The notes below the pieces were generated by a model. The model did not search any database. It saw nothing but the letters and a program-made list of their open reading frames with translations, and was not told where the DNA came from. From positions 2,317 through 66,316 of the forward strand of contig NZ_JAECZC010000003.1 in assembly GCF_016056305.1 (NCBI RefSeq): a DNA stretch of 64,000 nucleotides, in the 5' to 3' direction. A program made the position numbers and the translations under genes. Numbering within the stretch: position 1 is the stretch's first letter; every line of letters starts with the position of its first letter. Shown here in pieces: positions 50,228-58,762 of the stretch. Source of the DNA: Amazonocrinis nigriterrae CENA67. Lineage in GTDB: Bacteria > Cyanobacteriota > Cyanobacteriia > Cyanobacteriales > Nostocaceae.

Positions 50228-50281
50228 TGTGCGTTAACTTAGGGTTAAGAATCACCAAAAATTGCTGGATGATTGCCTACA

Positions 50282-51631
50282 ATGAAAAATTCTGTTTTTA
50301 GCCAAAAAATATACTCTTTTTTGCTATCTGCTTACCGATGGTATTTACAAACTCCAGAACGTTCTCTGGAAGAAGCTTACAAGGCTGCATTACAGATTAA
50401 AGCAATAGAGGATGAGCATTTTAATGGCCAGAAAATAGACTACCAATCAACTATCCACAGCAATAGTGTGATGGATTATTTTGAGTCAGACTTAAAAAAG
50501 CAATTGAAAATTGCTCGGATGCGACTGACAGAGTTTAAAGCTAGTCGCTGGTTCTCCAACGAGTCTCACCAAAAAGCAGCCCATAAAACGGGTATAGAAT
50601 ATCCCAGTACTTCCTTAATTTTAGAAAAATTAAGATTCATTGATGAAGTCATATCAAAATACACCCACTTTGCTACAGAAACTACTTCTCCCCCGATAGT
50701 AGATAAACCGATAGTCGATAAACCGATAGTAGATAAACCGCAAATTGTACAAGTTGATCGAGCAGTCGCTCAACCATTACAGCCTAAGTTACCAAATCCA
50801 AATAAAGAAATAAATCCAAAAAAGTTTCGGAAAGTCGATACCACAGGAATATTGCCTCGGTCGATTTTAAATACAATTAGCCGTTTGCAAATTGAATTAG
50901 ACCCAAATTCTGAAGAAGACGTTGTTAAAAATTTCCGTCAAGCTCAACGAAGAACAATAATATCCATTAGATTTATTTTACTACTAATTATAGTACCTTT
51001 ATTAACTCATCAGATAGCTAAAACATTAGTGGTAGGGCCACTGGTTCAGCATTTTAGAGGCTCGGAAACAGAAGAAGTTTTCCTCAATGAGGAAATGGAA
51101 GAAGAAGCGCTGCAAAAACTACAAAGGTTTGAAGAAGAAATTAAATTTGAAAGTTTTATTACCAATGCACCGCCACTATATCCAGAAGAGTTAGAAAATA
51201 AGTTAAAAGAAAAAGCTAGTGAAATAGCTGAAGAATTTCGTGTTGAAAGTGCCAATGCAATTAAAAATGTTTTTGCAGATATTTTCGCTGTTGGTGCTTT
51301 TATCTGGTTATTAGTTACCAGCAAGTCTTCTATCATGGTATTGAAGGATTTCATTGATCATGTTGTCTATGGTCTAAGTGACAGTGCTAAGGCATTTATT
51401 ATCATTTTGTTTACTGATATCTTTGTAGGATTCCACTCTCCACATGGCTGGGAAGTAATTCTAGAAGGAATATCACATCACTGGGGCTTACCAGCAAATC
51501 GAGATTTTATCTTCTTATTTATTGCTACATTCCCAGTGATTTTAGATACTATTTTTAAATATTGGATATTCCGTTACTTAAACCGCATATCGCCTTCCGC
51601 AGTTGCTACCTACCGTAACATGAATGAATAG
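50282..51631 (+). CDS. pxcA: Proton extrusion protein PxcA (CemA family)
   Basis: About 449 residues from ATG 50282; a TTG at 50273 is also in frame. Inner-membrane protein needed for light-dependent proton release and high-light acclimation; homologue of chloroplast CemA. N-terminal soluble half begins FSQKIYSFLLSAYRWYLQTP; four TM segments lie in the C-terminal half (ILLLIIVPLLTHQIAKTLVV; VFADIFAVGAFIWLLVTS; AKAFIIILFTDIFVGFHSPH; FIFLFIATFPVILDTIFKYW). FTDIFVGFHSPHGWE is the family signature. A 5-residue repeat (IVDKP) sits in the linker. Confidence 0.95.
   Translation: MKNSVFSQKIYSFLLSAYRWYLQTPERSLEEAYKAALQIKAIEDEHFNGQKIDYQSTIHSNSVMDYFESDLKKQLKIARMRLTEFKASRWFSNESHQKAAHKTGIEYPSTSLILEKLRFIDEVISKYTHFATETTSPPIVDKPIVDKPIVDKPQIVQVDRAVAQPLQPKLPNPNKEINPKKFRKVDTTGILPRSILNTISRLQIELDPNSEEDVVKNFRQAQRRTIISIRFILLLIIVPLLTHQIAKTLVVGPLVQHFRGSETEEVFLNEEMEEEALQKLQRFEEEIKFESFITNAPPLYPEELENKLKEKASEIAEEFRVESANAIKNVFADIFAVGAFIWLLVTSKSSIMVLKDFIDHVVYGLSDSAKAFIIILFTDIFVGFHSPHGWEVILEGISHHWGLPANRDFIFLFIATFPVILDTIFKYWIFRYLNRISPSAVATYRNMNE
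50693..50737. repeat. 15-bp in-frame triplicate in pxcA
   Basis: CCGATAGTAGATAAA, CCGATAGTCGATAAA, CCGATAGTAGATAAA: three contiguous 15-bp units coding PIVDK in the soluble linker. Confidence 0.95.
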
Positions 51632-51745
51632 GGGATTGGGGAATAGGGAATGGGGAATGGGAACTAATGACAACTGACAACTGACAAATGATAAATGACA
51701 AATGACAACTAACAACTAACAACTGACAACTGACAACTGACTAAT
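51632..51745. repeat. GGGGAAT and GACAACT arrays
   Basis: GGGGAATGGGAAC-type units pass into ACAACTGACAACTGACAAAT, GACAAATGACAACTAACAAC and more, ending just before mltA. Confidence 0.85.
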
Positions 51746-51758
51746 AACCAATTTTTAG

Positions 51759-53081
51759 ATGAGAAAGCAACTAGCAGCCATTGGCATTAGCTTACCTGTA
51801 ATTCTGTTGATTTTTCTGGCACGTATGCAAGCTGTAGCGCATCGAGAAGTTAGTCTAGCAGAATGTCGGGTGAATAAGTGGGATATTCCAGTGTCGTTGC
51901 AAACCCAACCACAAAATATATCTACTAAAAATCAACAACTACCAAAACTACCGATATTTATCCAAAGATCAGCAGTTACTTGTTGTCAGGATGATACTTC
52001 TTGTTTGGATGAGGTTCTTGATCAGGAAGAAAATAATCAATTACCGAATAAAAAAGCATTGGTGACAGCTATCGATCGCAGTCTACAATATCTGCAAACC
52101 CCTAATGCGATCGCTGCTTACCAAAAATATCAGGTAGCTGGAATTACACGCGATCGCGTTTTGAATAGTTTAACAAGATTCCGCGAACTCTTACTCAAAA
52201 CCAATTCTGCAACAGAATTACACAAAGCCATAGAACGAGAGTTTGTTTTTTACCAGTCAGTCGGTAAAGACAACAAAGGTTCAGTTTTATTTACTGCTTA
52301 CTACGAACCACTTTATTTTGCCAGTCGCGTTCCTACAAAAGAGTTTCGTTATCCTGTTTATCGATTACCGCATGATTTAGATTCTTGGCAAGAGCCTCAT
52401 CCCACACGCTTAGAATTAGAAGGAGCAGATGGTCTACAAGCAGCAAAAGGCAAGCTTAAAGGATTAGAGTTATTTTGGTTTCGCGATCGCCTGGAACCAT
52501 ATTTAGCTCAAATTGAAGGTTCAGCCCGACTGCAACTAACAGATGGCACTCAGACAACAATAGGTTATGCCGGTAATACTGCTTATCACTACAAAAGTAT
52601 TGGGCGAGAACTCGCCAACGATGGCAAACTACCGCTAGAAGGCATGACTATGCCCATTATTCTCGACTATTTTAACAAAAATCCCCAACAATTAAACATT
52701 TATATTCCCCGCGACCCCAGCTTTGTGTTTTTTCAAGAAAACAAAGGTGCGCCAGCGCAAGGTTCCATTAACGTACCAGTCACAGCAGAACGTTCCATAG
52801 CCACAGATAAATCCCTCATGCCTCCTGGTGCTTTAGCTTTAATTCGTACCGCCATTCCCTTTGCAGATGCTAACGGCAAAATGGAACATCGCATTGTCAG
52901 TCGCTACGTTCTTGACCAAGATACCGGAGGTGCAATTAAAGGTGCAGGGAGAGTAGATTATTTTTTAGGTACTGGGAAATTAGCAGGCGATCGCGCTGGT
53001 GTCACAGTTAGTAATGGACATCTGTATTATCTGTTGCTGAAGCCAAAGGGGAGCAGGGGTGCAGAGGTGCAGGGGGGATGA
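51759..53081 (+). CDS. mltA: Membrane-bound lytic murein transglycosylase A
   Basis: Cuts glycan strands of peptidoglycan to 1,6-anhydro products. 440 residues: N-terminal hydrophobic signal (IGISLPVILLIFLARMQ), MltA domain with VLFTAYYEPLYFASRVP, IGYAGNTAYHYKSIGRELAN and DPSFVFFQENKGAPAQGSIN, then the 3D domain with VSRYVLDQDTGGAIKG and the catalytic Asp in GAGRVDYFLGTGKLAGDRAG. The last ten residues (KGSRGAEVQGG) come from repeat DNA. No lipobox, so anchoring is by the uncleaved signal or it is periplasmic. Confidence 0.94.
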   Translation: MRKQLAAIGISLPVILLIFLARMQAVAHREVSLAECRVNKWDIPVSLQTQPQNISTKNQQLPKLPIFIQRSAVTCCQDDTSCLDEVLDQEENNQLPNKKALVTAIDRSLQYLQTPNAIAAYQKYQVAGITRDRVLNSLTRFRELLLKTNSATELHKAIEREFVFYQSVGKDNKGSVLFTAYYEPLYFASRVPTKEFRYPVYRLPHDLDSWQEPHPTRLELEGADGLQAAKGKLKGLELFWFRDRLEPYLAQIEGSARLQLTDGTQTTIGYAGNTAYHYKSIGRELANDGKLPLEGMTMPIILDYFNKNPQQLNIYIPRDPSFVFFQENKGAPAQGSINVPVTAERSIATDKSLMPPGALALIRTAIPFADANGKMEHRIVSRYVLDQDTGGAIKGAGRVDYFLGTGKLAGDRAGVTVSNGHLYYLLLKPKGSRGAEVQGG

Positions 53082-53180
53082 GGGGGATGAGGGAGATGAT
53101 TCTTCAACTCTTAACTCCTAACTCCTAACTCCTAACTCCTAACTTCTAACTCCTAACTCCTAACTCCTGACAACTGACTT
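53064..53180. repeat. GGGGATGA and CTCCTAA arrays
   Basis: GGTGCAGGGGGGATGAGGGG with GGAGATGA units, then TAACTCCTAACTCCTAACTC and more to 53170. The first part codes the end of mltA, showing that the array grew into the gene. Confidence 0.85.
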
Positions 53181-53810
53181 CTAAAAACTTTGTTCTAAAC
53201 GTTGGAAGTCTCGCTGTACTTCAAGCCACAAAGCTTTGTTGTTAGGGTCTGTTTTTAGGGCTTTTTTAAGATAAATTCTGGCTTTGAGTAGTTGATTTTC
53301 ACTAATTAGCGCCCTTCCCCAAATTTGATATGCGACTGCTTGCCATTGGCGTACTTCCGCGTCTTTTGGTAAACGTTCTGCTAAAGCTTCCGCCAGTGCG
53401 ATCGCTTGGGGAAATCGTTTTTCTTTTAAAAATCGTTGCAGTTGTTCATAAGTCTTCCACTTTAGCCGCTGTTCTATTTCCAAAATATTAGGCGGCTTTG
53501 GTGTCGGTGGCTTTTCGGTTGTCACCGTAGTTTTGGGTGCTTTTTGTTGGCGGGTAGCCTTTGTTGCTTTACCGTCACCCCCAGATGCAGAGGATTTGCT
53601 TGTTCCTTGGGTTGTCTCCTCTGGCGGTACAACTGTCAAAAGTAATCTGTAAGCCTCTGTCAAGGCAATAAATTTATCTTTAGCTTTTGCATCATCTGGG
53701 TTAATATCGGGATGATATTGTTGGGCCAAGCGTCTATAAGACGCTTTAATGTCGCCAAAAGAAGCTCCTGACCTTAAACCCAATAAACGGTAGCAATCTC
53801 CAAGATCCAT
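53181..53810 (-). CDS. J-domain protein with TPR-like C-terminus
   Basis: 209 residues. J domain at 1-65 with HPD in RRLAQQYHPDINPDDAKAKD, so it can stimulate DnaK. A Ser/Thr/Lys-rich linker (about 68-110) follows and then helices of TPR type (FPQAIALAEALAERLPKDAE, LLKARIYLKKALKTDPNNKA). No Gly/Phe or zinc-finger region, so a class III J-protein. ATG 53810. Conserved type in cyanobacteria; client unknown. Confidence 0.92.
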   Translation of the reverse strand: MDLGDCYRLLGLRSGASFGDIKASYRRLAQQYHPDINPDDAKAKDKFIALTEAYRLLLTVVPPEETTQGTSKSSASGGDGKATKATRQQKAPKTTVTTEKPPTPKPPNILEIEQRLKWKTYEQLQRFLKEKRFPQAIALAEALAERLPKDAEVRQWQAVAYQIWGRALISENQLLKARIYLKKALKTDPNNKALWLEVQRDFQRLEQSF

Positions 53811-53924
53811 TTTGATCTCTTAGCTTTCAAATATTTAGCTATCAGCTATCAGCTTTTAGCTTGAGGTTTTAATAATAAAGACTAATCTACTAATTTATAG
53901 TTCAAATTTGACAGTTTTTCTAGG

Positions 53925-54140
53925 GAATGGGGAATGGGGAATTGGGAATTGGGAATTGGGAATTGGGAATTGGGGATTGGGAATGGGAATGGGGAATTGG
54001 GAATGGGGCATGGTAAATGTTCTCCCTCATCTCCCTCATCTCCCTCATCCCCACGGCAGTTGCTCCACTTGGGGAGACCCCAAGACCGCACTGCCTCCTC
54101 ATCTCCCTCACCCCCCCTACTCCCTACTCCCTACTCCCCA
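53925..54140. repeat. GGGAATT and CTCCCTCAT arrays with nested hairpin module
   Basis: GGGGAATGGGGAATTGGGAA units to 54010, CTCCCTCATCTCCCTCATCT at 54022-54050, the 41-bp GGCAGT...ACTGCC module at 54055-54095, then CTCATCTCCCTCACC resuming and CTCCCTACTCCC units to the clpP stop. Confidence 0.9.
54055..54095. repeat. GGCAGT-N29-ACTGCC hairpin module, copy C
   Basis: GGCAGT at 54055-54060 and ACTGCC at 54090-54095 bound a 29-bp core with CTTGGGGAGACCCCAAG as inner palindrome. The flanking array is the CTCCCTCAT type, whereas copies A and B sit in CAACTGA arrays. Confidence 0.8.
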
Positions 54141-54150
54141 CTCCCCACTC

Positions 54151-54744
54151 TTACGGGCGTTCCTCAATTACACGGTCAATTAAACCGTATTCCTTCGCCT
54201 CTTGGGCAGACATGAAAAAGTCGCGATCCATATCTTTTTCAATCTTGGCCACAGTTTGTCCCGTGTTGTGAGCATAAATTTCATTGAGCTGGTTACGAAT
54301 CCTTAGAATCTCTCTAGCTTCAATTTCAATATCGGTTGCTTGTCCACGGGTGCCGCCAGAAGGCTGGTGAATCATGATCCGAGAATGGGGCAATGCCATG
54401 CGTTTGCCTTTGGTACCAGCCGACAATAGGAAAGACCCCATTGAAGCTGCTAAACCTACACAAATGGTTACAACATCTGACTTAATATGTTGCATGGTGT
54501 CATAAATCGCCAAGCCAGATGTCACCATACCACCAGGCGAATTGATGTATAAATAAATATCTTTGCCTGGATCGTCAGAATCCAAATACAGCATTACAGC
54601 AATGATTTGGTTGGCAATTTCATCATCAATATCTCGCCCTAGGAAAATAATTCGTTCGCGGTAAAGGCGATCGTAGATGCTAATCCAATCTGTATATTGT
54701 CCTCCGGGCATCCGGTAAGGAACTTTAGGAACGCCTATAGGCAT
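54151..54744 (-). CDS. clpP: ATP-dependent Clp protease, catalytic subunit
   Basis: 197 residues. All catalytic residues are present: Ser in [19 protein letters not shown], His in [14 protein letters not shown], Asp in [20 protein letters not shown]. Second gene of a pair with clpR 107 bp upstream on the same strand. In cyanobacteria the paired subunits form the essential mixed ClpP3/R core that works with ClpC. ATG 54744. Confidence 0.95.
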   Translation of the reverse strand: MPIGVPKVPYRMPGGQYTDWISIYDRLYRERIIFLGRDIDDEIANQIIAVMLYLDSDDPGKDIYLYINSPGGMVTSGLAIYDTMQHIKSDVVTICVGLAASMGSFLLSAGTKGKRMALPHSRIMIHQPSGGTRGQATDIEIEAREILRIRNQLNEIYAHNTGQTVAKIEKDMDRDFFMSAQEAKEYGLIDRVIEERP

Positions 54745-54851
54745 TTTCGTTACTCCGATATTAATAGACTGGGGGCGATGAGAGAGTTAAAAGTTAGGAA
54801 TAAGGAGTTTTCTATAACTCATAACTCATAACTCATAACTCCTAACTGAAT

Positions 54852-55514
54852 TTAAAGGACACTAGCCGGGAGTGGAGGATTTGCGAGTTCTTCTTTTTCA
54901 AAAACTCTGTCAATCAGTCCGTATTCCTTCGCTTGGTATGGTGTCATGTAGAACAGCCGATCCATATCTTTAGTAATTTTTTCTGGGGGCTGTCCGGTGG
55001 TGCGACACAGAATATCAACCATCGAGGCTTTATTTGCCAGAACTTCCTTCGCCCGAATTTGAATATCCGTTGCTTGACCTTGGGCGTAGCTCTTGGGCTG
55101 GTGCAGGATAATGGTGGAATGAGGCAAACTGGCGCGGCAACCTTTTGTGCCAGCACTGAGTAACATTGCTGCCATACCCATTGCCGAACCCAGGCAGATG
55201 GTGTAGATAGGGGGCTTGATGTATTTTATGGTGTCATAGATGGCAAAGGCTTCGGTTTCAAAGCCAATCGGATCGCCACTATAACCGGATGTGCCGGTGG
55301 AGTTGATATAAATTTTAATCGGCTTTTCGGGGTCGTCGGACTGCAAGTACAGTAGTTCGGCCACGATCAATTCCGTGACAGCAGGCACCAGTGGCATTCC
55401 CAGATAGACAATTCTTTCCTTTAATAACAAGGAAGGCAAATCTGGCGGCGGTGTCCGGTAGAAATTATCGCCGTAATAGGGGGCTTGAACAGCCTTGATG
55501 GGGGAAATGTCCAT
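54852..55514 (-). CDS. clpR: ClpR, non-catalytic ClpP-like subunit
   Basis: About 220 residues from ATG 55514 (MDISPIKAVQAPYYGDNFYR); a TTG at 55583 would add 23 residues unlike the family. Aligning [19 protein letters not shown] with the active copy's [19 protein letters not shown] puts Gly at the catalytic Ser position. His (LPHSTIILHQP) and Asp (KDMDRLFYMTPYQAKEYGLI) positions remain. Ring-forming subunit of the ClpP3/R proteolytic core. First gene of the clpR-clpP pair. Confidence 0.93.
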   Translation of the reverse strand: MDISPIKAVQAPYYGDNFYRTPPPDLPSLLLKERIVYLGMPLVPAVTELIVAELLYLQSDDPEKPIKIYINSTGTSGYSGDPIGFETEAFAIYDTIKYIKPPIYTICLGSAMGMAAMLLSAGTKGCRASLPHSTIILHQPKSYAQGQATDIQIRAKEVLANKASMVDILCRTTGQPPEKITKDMDRLFYMTPYQAKEYGLIDRVFEKEELANPPLPASVL

Positions 55515-55764
55515 AGCAACTGATTCGCCTGAAATTATGCCGTTAACTGTAATACATCCTAGCGTGATGCTAGCTTTGTTCAAGTTCGGATTTCTCCCTA
55601 GTGAGTAAAAAGCCTAAGCATCTGCCAAGGGGTGGCTACTAAGATATTCTGAATATATTATCCGAAAATATTATTGGATATGTGTTGGCTGGGTTTTCCG
55701 TAACACTGTTGTTACGCTTTGAAGTTATTTATAAATATGTGTATCTGATCTAGGAAGTTTCTTT
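55515..55764. promoter_or_regulatory. Divergent promoter region, clpR and VWA pair
   Basis: 250 bp between divergent starts, with AT-rich parts (GATATTCTGAATATATTATCC; TTATTTATAAATATGTG). TGAATATATTATCCG-like sequence may include -10 elements. No clear operator seen. Confidence 0.4.
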
Positions 55765-57021
55765 ATGAGAGTTAACTTGCAGCCTGTCCTCAATGATGCT
55801 AATTTAGACGCAAATCAACACAGTAGTCAACGTCAGTTAGCAATTTCGATTTCCGCGATCGCGGAAAATCTTGACCGGAATGTGCCGCTAAATTTATGCT
55901 TAATTCTCGACCATAGTGGCTCGATGAATGGGCGGCCGCTAGAAAATGTCAAAAAAGCCGCCAATCAACTGGTTGATAAACTCAATCCTGGCGATCGCCT
56001 GAGTGTTGTAGTGTTCGATCATCGGGCAAAGGTCTTAATACCTAATCAAATTATCCAAAACCCAGAACAAATTAAAAACCAAATTAACCGCTTGTCTGCC
56101 GATGGTGGTACCGCCATTGATGAAGGCTTACGCTTGGGTATTGAGGAGTTAGGAAAGGGCAAAAAAGACACAATTTCTCAAGCTTTTTTGTTAACCGATG
56201 GCGAAAATGAACACGGTGATAACAATCGTTGCTTGAAATTAGCCCAATTGGCTGCTGGCTATAATTTGACTTTGAACACTTTGGGTTTTGGGGACAATTG
56301 GAACCAAGATGTTTTAGAAAAAATCGCTGATGCGGGCTTGGGTACTTTATCTTATATTCAAAAACCCGATCAGGCAGTGCATGAGTTTAGCCGCCTGTTC
56401 AGCCGAATGCAAACAGTGGGATTGACTAATGCTTATTTATTATTCTCCCTCATGCCTAATATCCGGCTAGCGGAACTCAAACCCATCGCCCAAGTTGCAC
56501 CAGACACCATTGAATTACCAGTGCAACAAGAAGCCGATGGACGCTTTGCCATCCGTCTGGGGGATTTAATGAAAAACGCAGAACGGGTGATTTTGGCTAA
56601 TATTTATTTGGGACAGTTGCCAGAAGGTAAACAAGCGATCGCGAATGTGCAAGTCCGCTACGATGATCCTAGCCAGAATCAAATCGGGTTGTTTACTGCC
56701 AATATCCCCGTTTACGCCAATGTTGTCAGGGTTTACCAACCAGACCTCGATCCCCAAGTGCAAAAGTCGATTTTGGCATTAGCCAAATATCGCCAAACCC
56801 AATTAGCAGAAACGAAATTGCAACAGGGCGATCGCGCTGGTGCTGCTACCATGTTACAAACTGCTGCGAAAACTGCTTTGCAAATGGGAGATACAAGCGC
56901 GGCGACGGTGTTGCAAACTTCTGCGACTCAATTACAAACTGGTGGAGATTTATCGGAAAGCGATCGCAAGAAAACCAGGATTGTCTCAAAAACCGTGTTG
57001 CAAGATAATTCTGCCAAATGA
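55765..57021 (+). CDS. VWA-domain protein, copy 1
   Basis: 418 residues. A von Willebrand A domain begins at LNLCLILDHSGSMNGRPLEN (MIDAS DxSxS), with GGTAIDEGLRLGIEEL (MIDAS Thr), and LLTDGENEHGD (MIDAS Asp). A beta-rich domain (LAELKPIAQVAPDTIELPVQ) and a helical end (TQLAETKLQQGDRAGAATML) follow. No signal or TM, so cytoplasmic. Overlaps copy 2 by 4 bp (ATGA), implying translational coupling. Binds a divalent metal and probably a protein ligand; partner unknown. Confidence 0.92.
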   Translation: MRVNLQPVLNDANLDANQHSSQRQLAISISAIAENLDRNVPLNLCLILDHSGSMNGRPLENVKKAANQLVDKLNPGDRLSVVVFDHRAKVLIPNQIIQNPEQIKNQINRLSADGGTAIDEGLRLGIEELGKGKKDTISQAFLLTDGENEHGDNNRCLKLAQLAAGYNLTLNTLGFGDNWNQDVLEKIADAGLGTLSYIQKPDQAVHEFSRLFSRMQTVGLTNAYLLFSLMPNIRLAELKPIAQVAPDTIELPVQQEADGRFAIRLGDLMKNAERVILANIYLGQLPEGKQAIANVQVRYDDPSQNQIGLFTANIPVYANVVRVYQPDLDPQVQKSILALAKYRQTQLAETKLQQGDRAGAATMLQTAAKTALQMGDTSAATVLQTSATQLQTGGDLSESDRKKTRIVSKTVLQDNSAK

Positions 57022-58298
57022 AAGTTCAATTGCTCTGGGCATTAAATGATACCAATGTTGATGTCGCTCAATTAAGTAATCAACGTCAATTGGCGATTTC
57101 AATTTCGGCGATCGCTGGTGAGTCGCCTCTGGCTTTGCCACTCAATTTATGCTTAATTCTCGATAAAAGTGGTTCGATGCATGGGGAACCAATCTCAACT
57201 GTGATTCAAGCAGTAGAACAATTATTGGATAGGTTAAAGCCAGGCGATCGCATCTCAGTTGTAGCTTTTGCTGGTCATGCTGAAGTAATTATTCCTAACC
57301 AAGTAATTGACAACATTGATAGTATTAAATCCCAGATTAAAAAGAAACTCAAAGCTAGCGGTGGTACGGTAATTGCTGAGGGTTTGGAACAGGGAATTAC
57401 AGAATTAATGAAGGGAACAAAAGGAACTGTTTCCCAAGCTTTTCTACTGACAGATGGTCATGGTGAAAGCAGTTTGCGAATTTGGAAGTTTGAGTTCGGT
57501 GCAGATGATAATAAGCGCTGTCTGCAACTCGCCCAAAAGGCAGCTAAAATCAATTTGACTATCAATACTCTGGGATTTGGTAATAGTTGGAACCAGGATC
57601 TTTTAGAAAAGATTGCCGATGCTGGTGGTGGTACTTTAGCTCATATTGAACGCCCGGAACAAGCTGTAGAGCAGTTTAGCCGCATATTTAAGCGTATTCA
57701 ATCTGTGGGGCTAACTAATGCCTACCTGCTATTTTCTTTTGTACCCAATGTGCGACTTGCAGAACTCAAACCCATTGCCCAAGTTGCCCCAGATACAATT
57801 GAGTTACCAGTAGAAACAGAAGCGGATGGAGGCTTTGCTGTACGCTTGGGAGATTTAATGCAGGATGTGGAACGGGTAGTTTTAGCGAACATTTATCTGG
57901 GACAATTGCCAGAAGGCAAACAGATAATTGGGCATGTGCAAATTCGTTATGATGATCCAGCGGTAGATAAACAAGGTTTATTGTCGCCGATGATACCAAT
58001 ATATGCAAATGTGGTTAAGGCTTATCAGCCTGCGATCAATCCCCAAGTGCAGCAATCTATTTTGACATTAGCGAAGTATCGACAAACACAGTTAGCAGAA
58101 GTGAAATTGCAACAAGGCGATCGCACTGGTGCAGCTACAATGCTACAAACAGCAGCTAAAACTGCCTTACAAATTGGTGATACCAGTGCAGCCACAGTTT
58201 TGCAAACTTCCGCCACCCGCCTGCAAGCTGGAGAACAACTTTCCGAAGCTGAACTCAAGAAAACTAGGATTGTCTCAAAGACAGTTTTACAGGAATAA
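57018..58298 (+). CDS. VWA-domain protein, copy 2
   Basis: 426 residues, paralogous to copy 1 over the whole length. MIDAS: LILDKSGSMHGEPISTV, SGGTVIAEGLEQGITEL, LLTDGHGESSLRIW. An extra loop after the MIDAS Asp (GESSLRIWKFEFGADDNKRC) lengthens copy 2. The same LAELKPIAQVAPDTIELPVE domain and helical end (TQLAEVKLQQGDRTGAATML) close it. ATG 57018 lies within the stop codon of copy 1. The two are likely to act together. Confidence 0.92.
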   Translation: MKVQLLWALNDTNVDVAQLSNQRQLAISISAIAGESPLALPLNLCLILDKSGSMHGEPISTVIQAVEQLLDRLKPGDRISVVAFAGHAEVIIPNQVIDNIDSIKSQIKKKLKASGGTVIAEGLEQGITELMKGTKGTVSQAFLLTDGHGESSLRIWKFEFGADDNKRCLQLAQKAAKINLTINTLGFGNSWNQDLLEKIADAGGGTLAHIERPEQAVEQFSRIFKRIQSVGLTNAYLLFSFVPNVRLAELKPIAQVAPDTIELPVETEADGGFAVRLGDLMQDVERVVLANIYLGQLPEGKQIIGHVQIRYDDPAVDKQGLLSPMIPIYANVVKAYQPAINPQVQQSILTLAKYRQTQLAEVKLQQGDRTGAATMLQTAAKTALQIGDTSAATVLQTSATRLQAGEQLSEAELKKTRIVSKTVLQE

Positions 58299-58339
58299 CT
58301 CTACCCTCGTTGTGATTTTGTAAAAACCTCTGTTTGCTT

Positions 58340-58436
58340 CTATTAGCATCAATGCTGATGGGGAAGCTAAAATCAATGGGCTTTAAATTTAATTTGGTAC
58401 TGGCAGATAGTTTATATGGTGAGCAGCGCCTTGGGC
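58340..58436 (+). pseudogene. Scrap of a DDE transposase (IS701/IS4-like)
   Basis: A short frame reads MGKLKSMGFKFNLVLADSLYGE. The ending VLADSLYGE is the conserved catalytic-Asp block of IS701/IS4-type transposases. Only about 25 codons survive; the match breaks at 58421 where GCGCCTTGGGCGGCTTTGCC, a palindromic repeat, begins. Confidence 0.55.
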
Positions 58437-58494
58437 GGCTTTGCCGACTTGAAGTGACTGCTGACAAAACAAGGTTAAAGACCTTTTGATATTT

Positions 58495-58762
58495 TCAACT
58501 TTCATCTTTATAAACTTTGCTTCGATGTCCAATTTCTACAACCGTTACCAATAGAACATCGTCCAAAATATCGTATAAAATGCGATAATCGCCTACTCTT
58601 ATTCTATAAGTATTTTATTGACCTTTTAGCTTTTTTACACCGTTGGGACGGGGTTCTGTGGCTAACTCATCAATTTTAATCTGTATGCGTTCTTGAACTT
58701 CAGGCGATAATTTTTTTCAATTGTTTGAATGCACCCTTCAATATTTCAACTCTATAACTCAC
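58495..58762 (-). pseudogene. Broken RelE/ParE-type toxin gene
   Basis: Minus strand from GTG 58762: SYRVEILKGAFKQLKK, then one extra A in a seven-A run (CAATTGAAAAAAATTATC) shifts the frame. The original frame resumes as LSPEVQERIQIKIDEL, ATEPRPNGVKKLKGQ, then an in-frame TAA, then NTYRIRVGDYRILYDIL, and VVEIGHRSKVYKDES to a stop at 58495. This is a full-length RelE/ParE fold with one frameshift and one nonsense change. It starts inside the antitoxin stop codon. Confidence 0.85.

Noticed and set aside
53882-54271. Several overlapping open frames on both strands before clpP
   Set aside because: They translate GGGAATT and CTCCCTCAT arrays into low-complexity peptides and run into the clpP frame.
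54852-55514. ClpR considered as a mutated, dead ClpP
   Set aside because: Loss of the catalytic Ser is the normal state of cyanobacterial ClpR, and the gene is intact and paired with clpP as expected.
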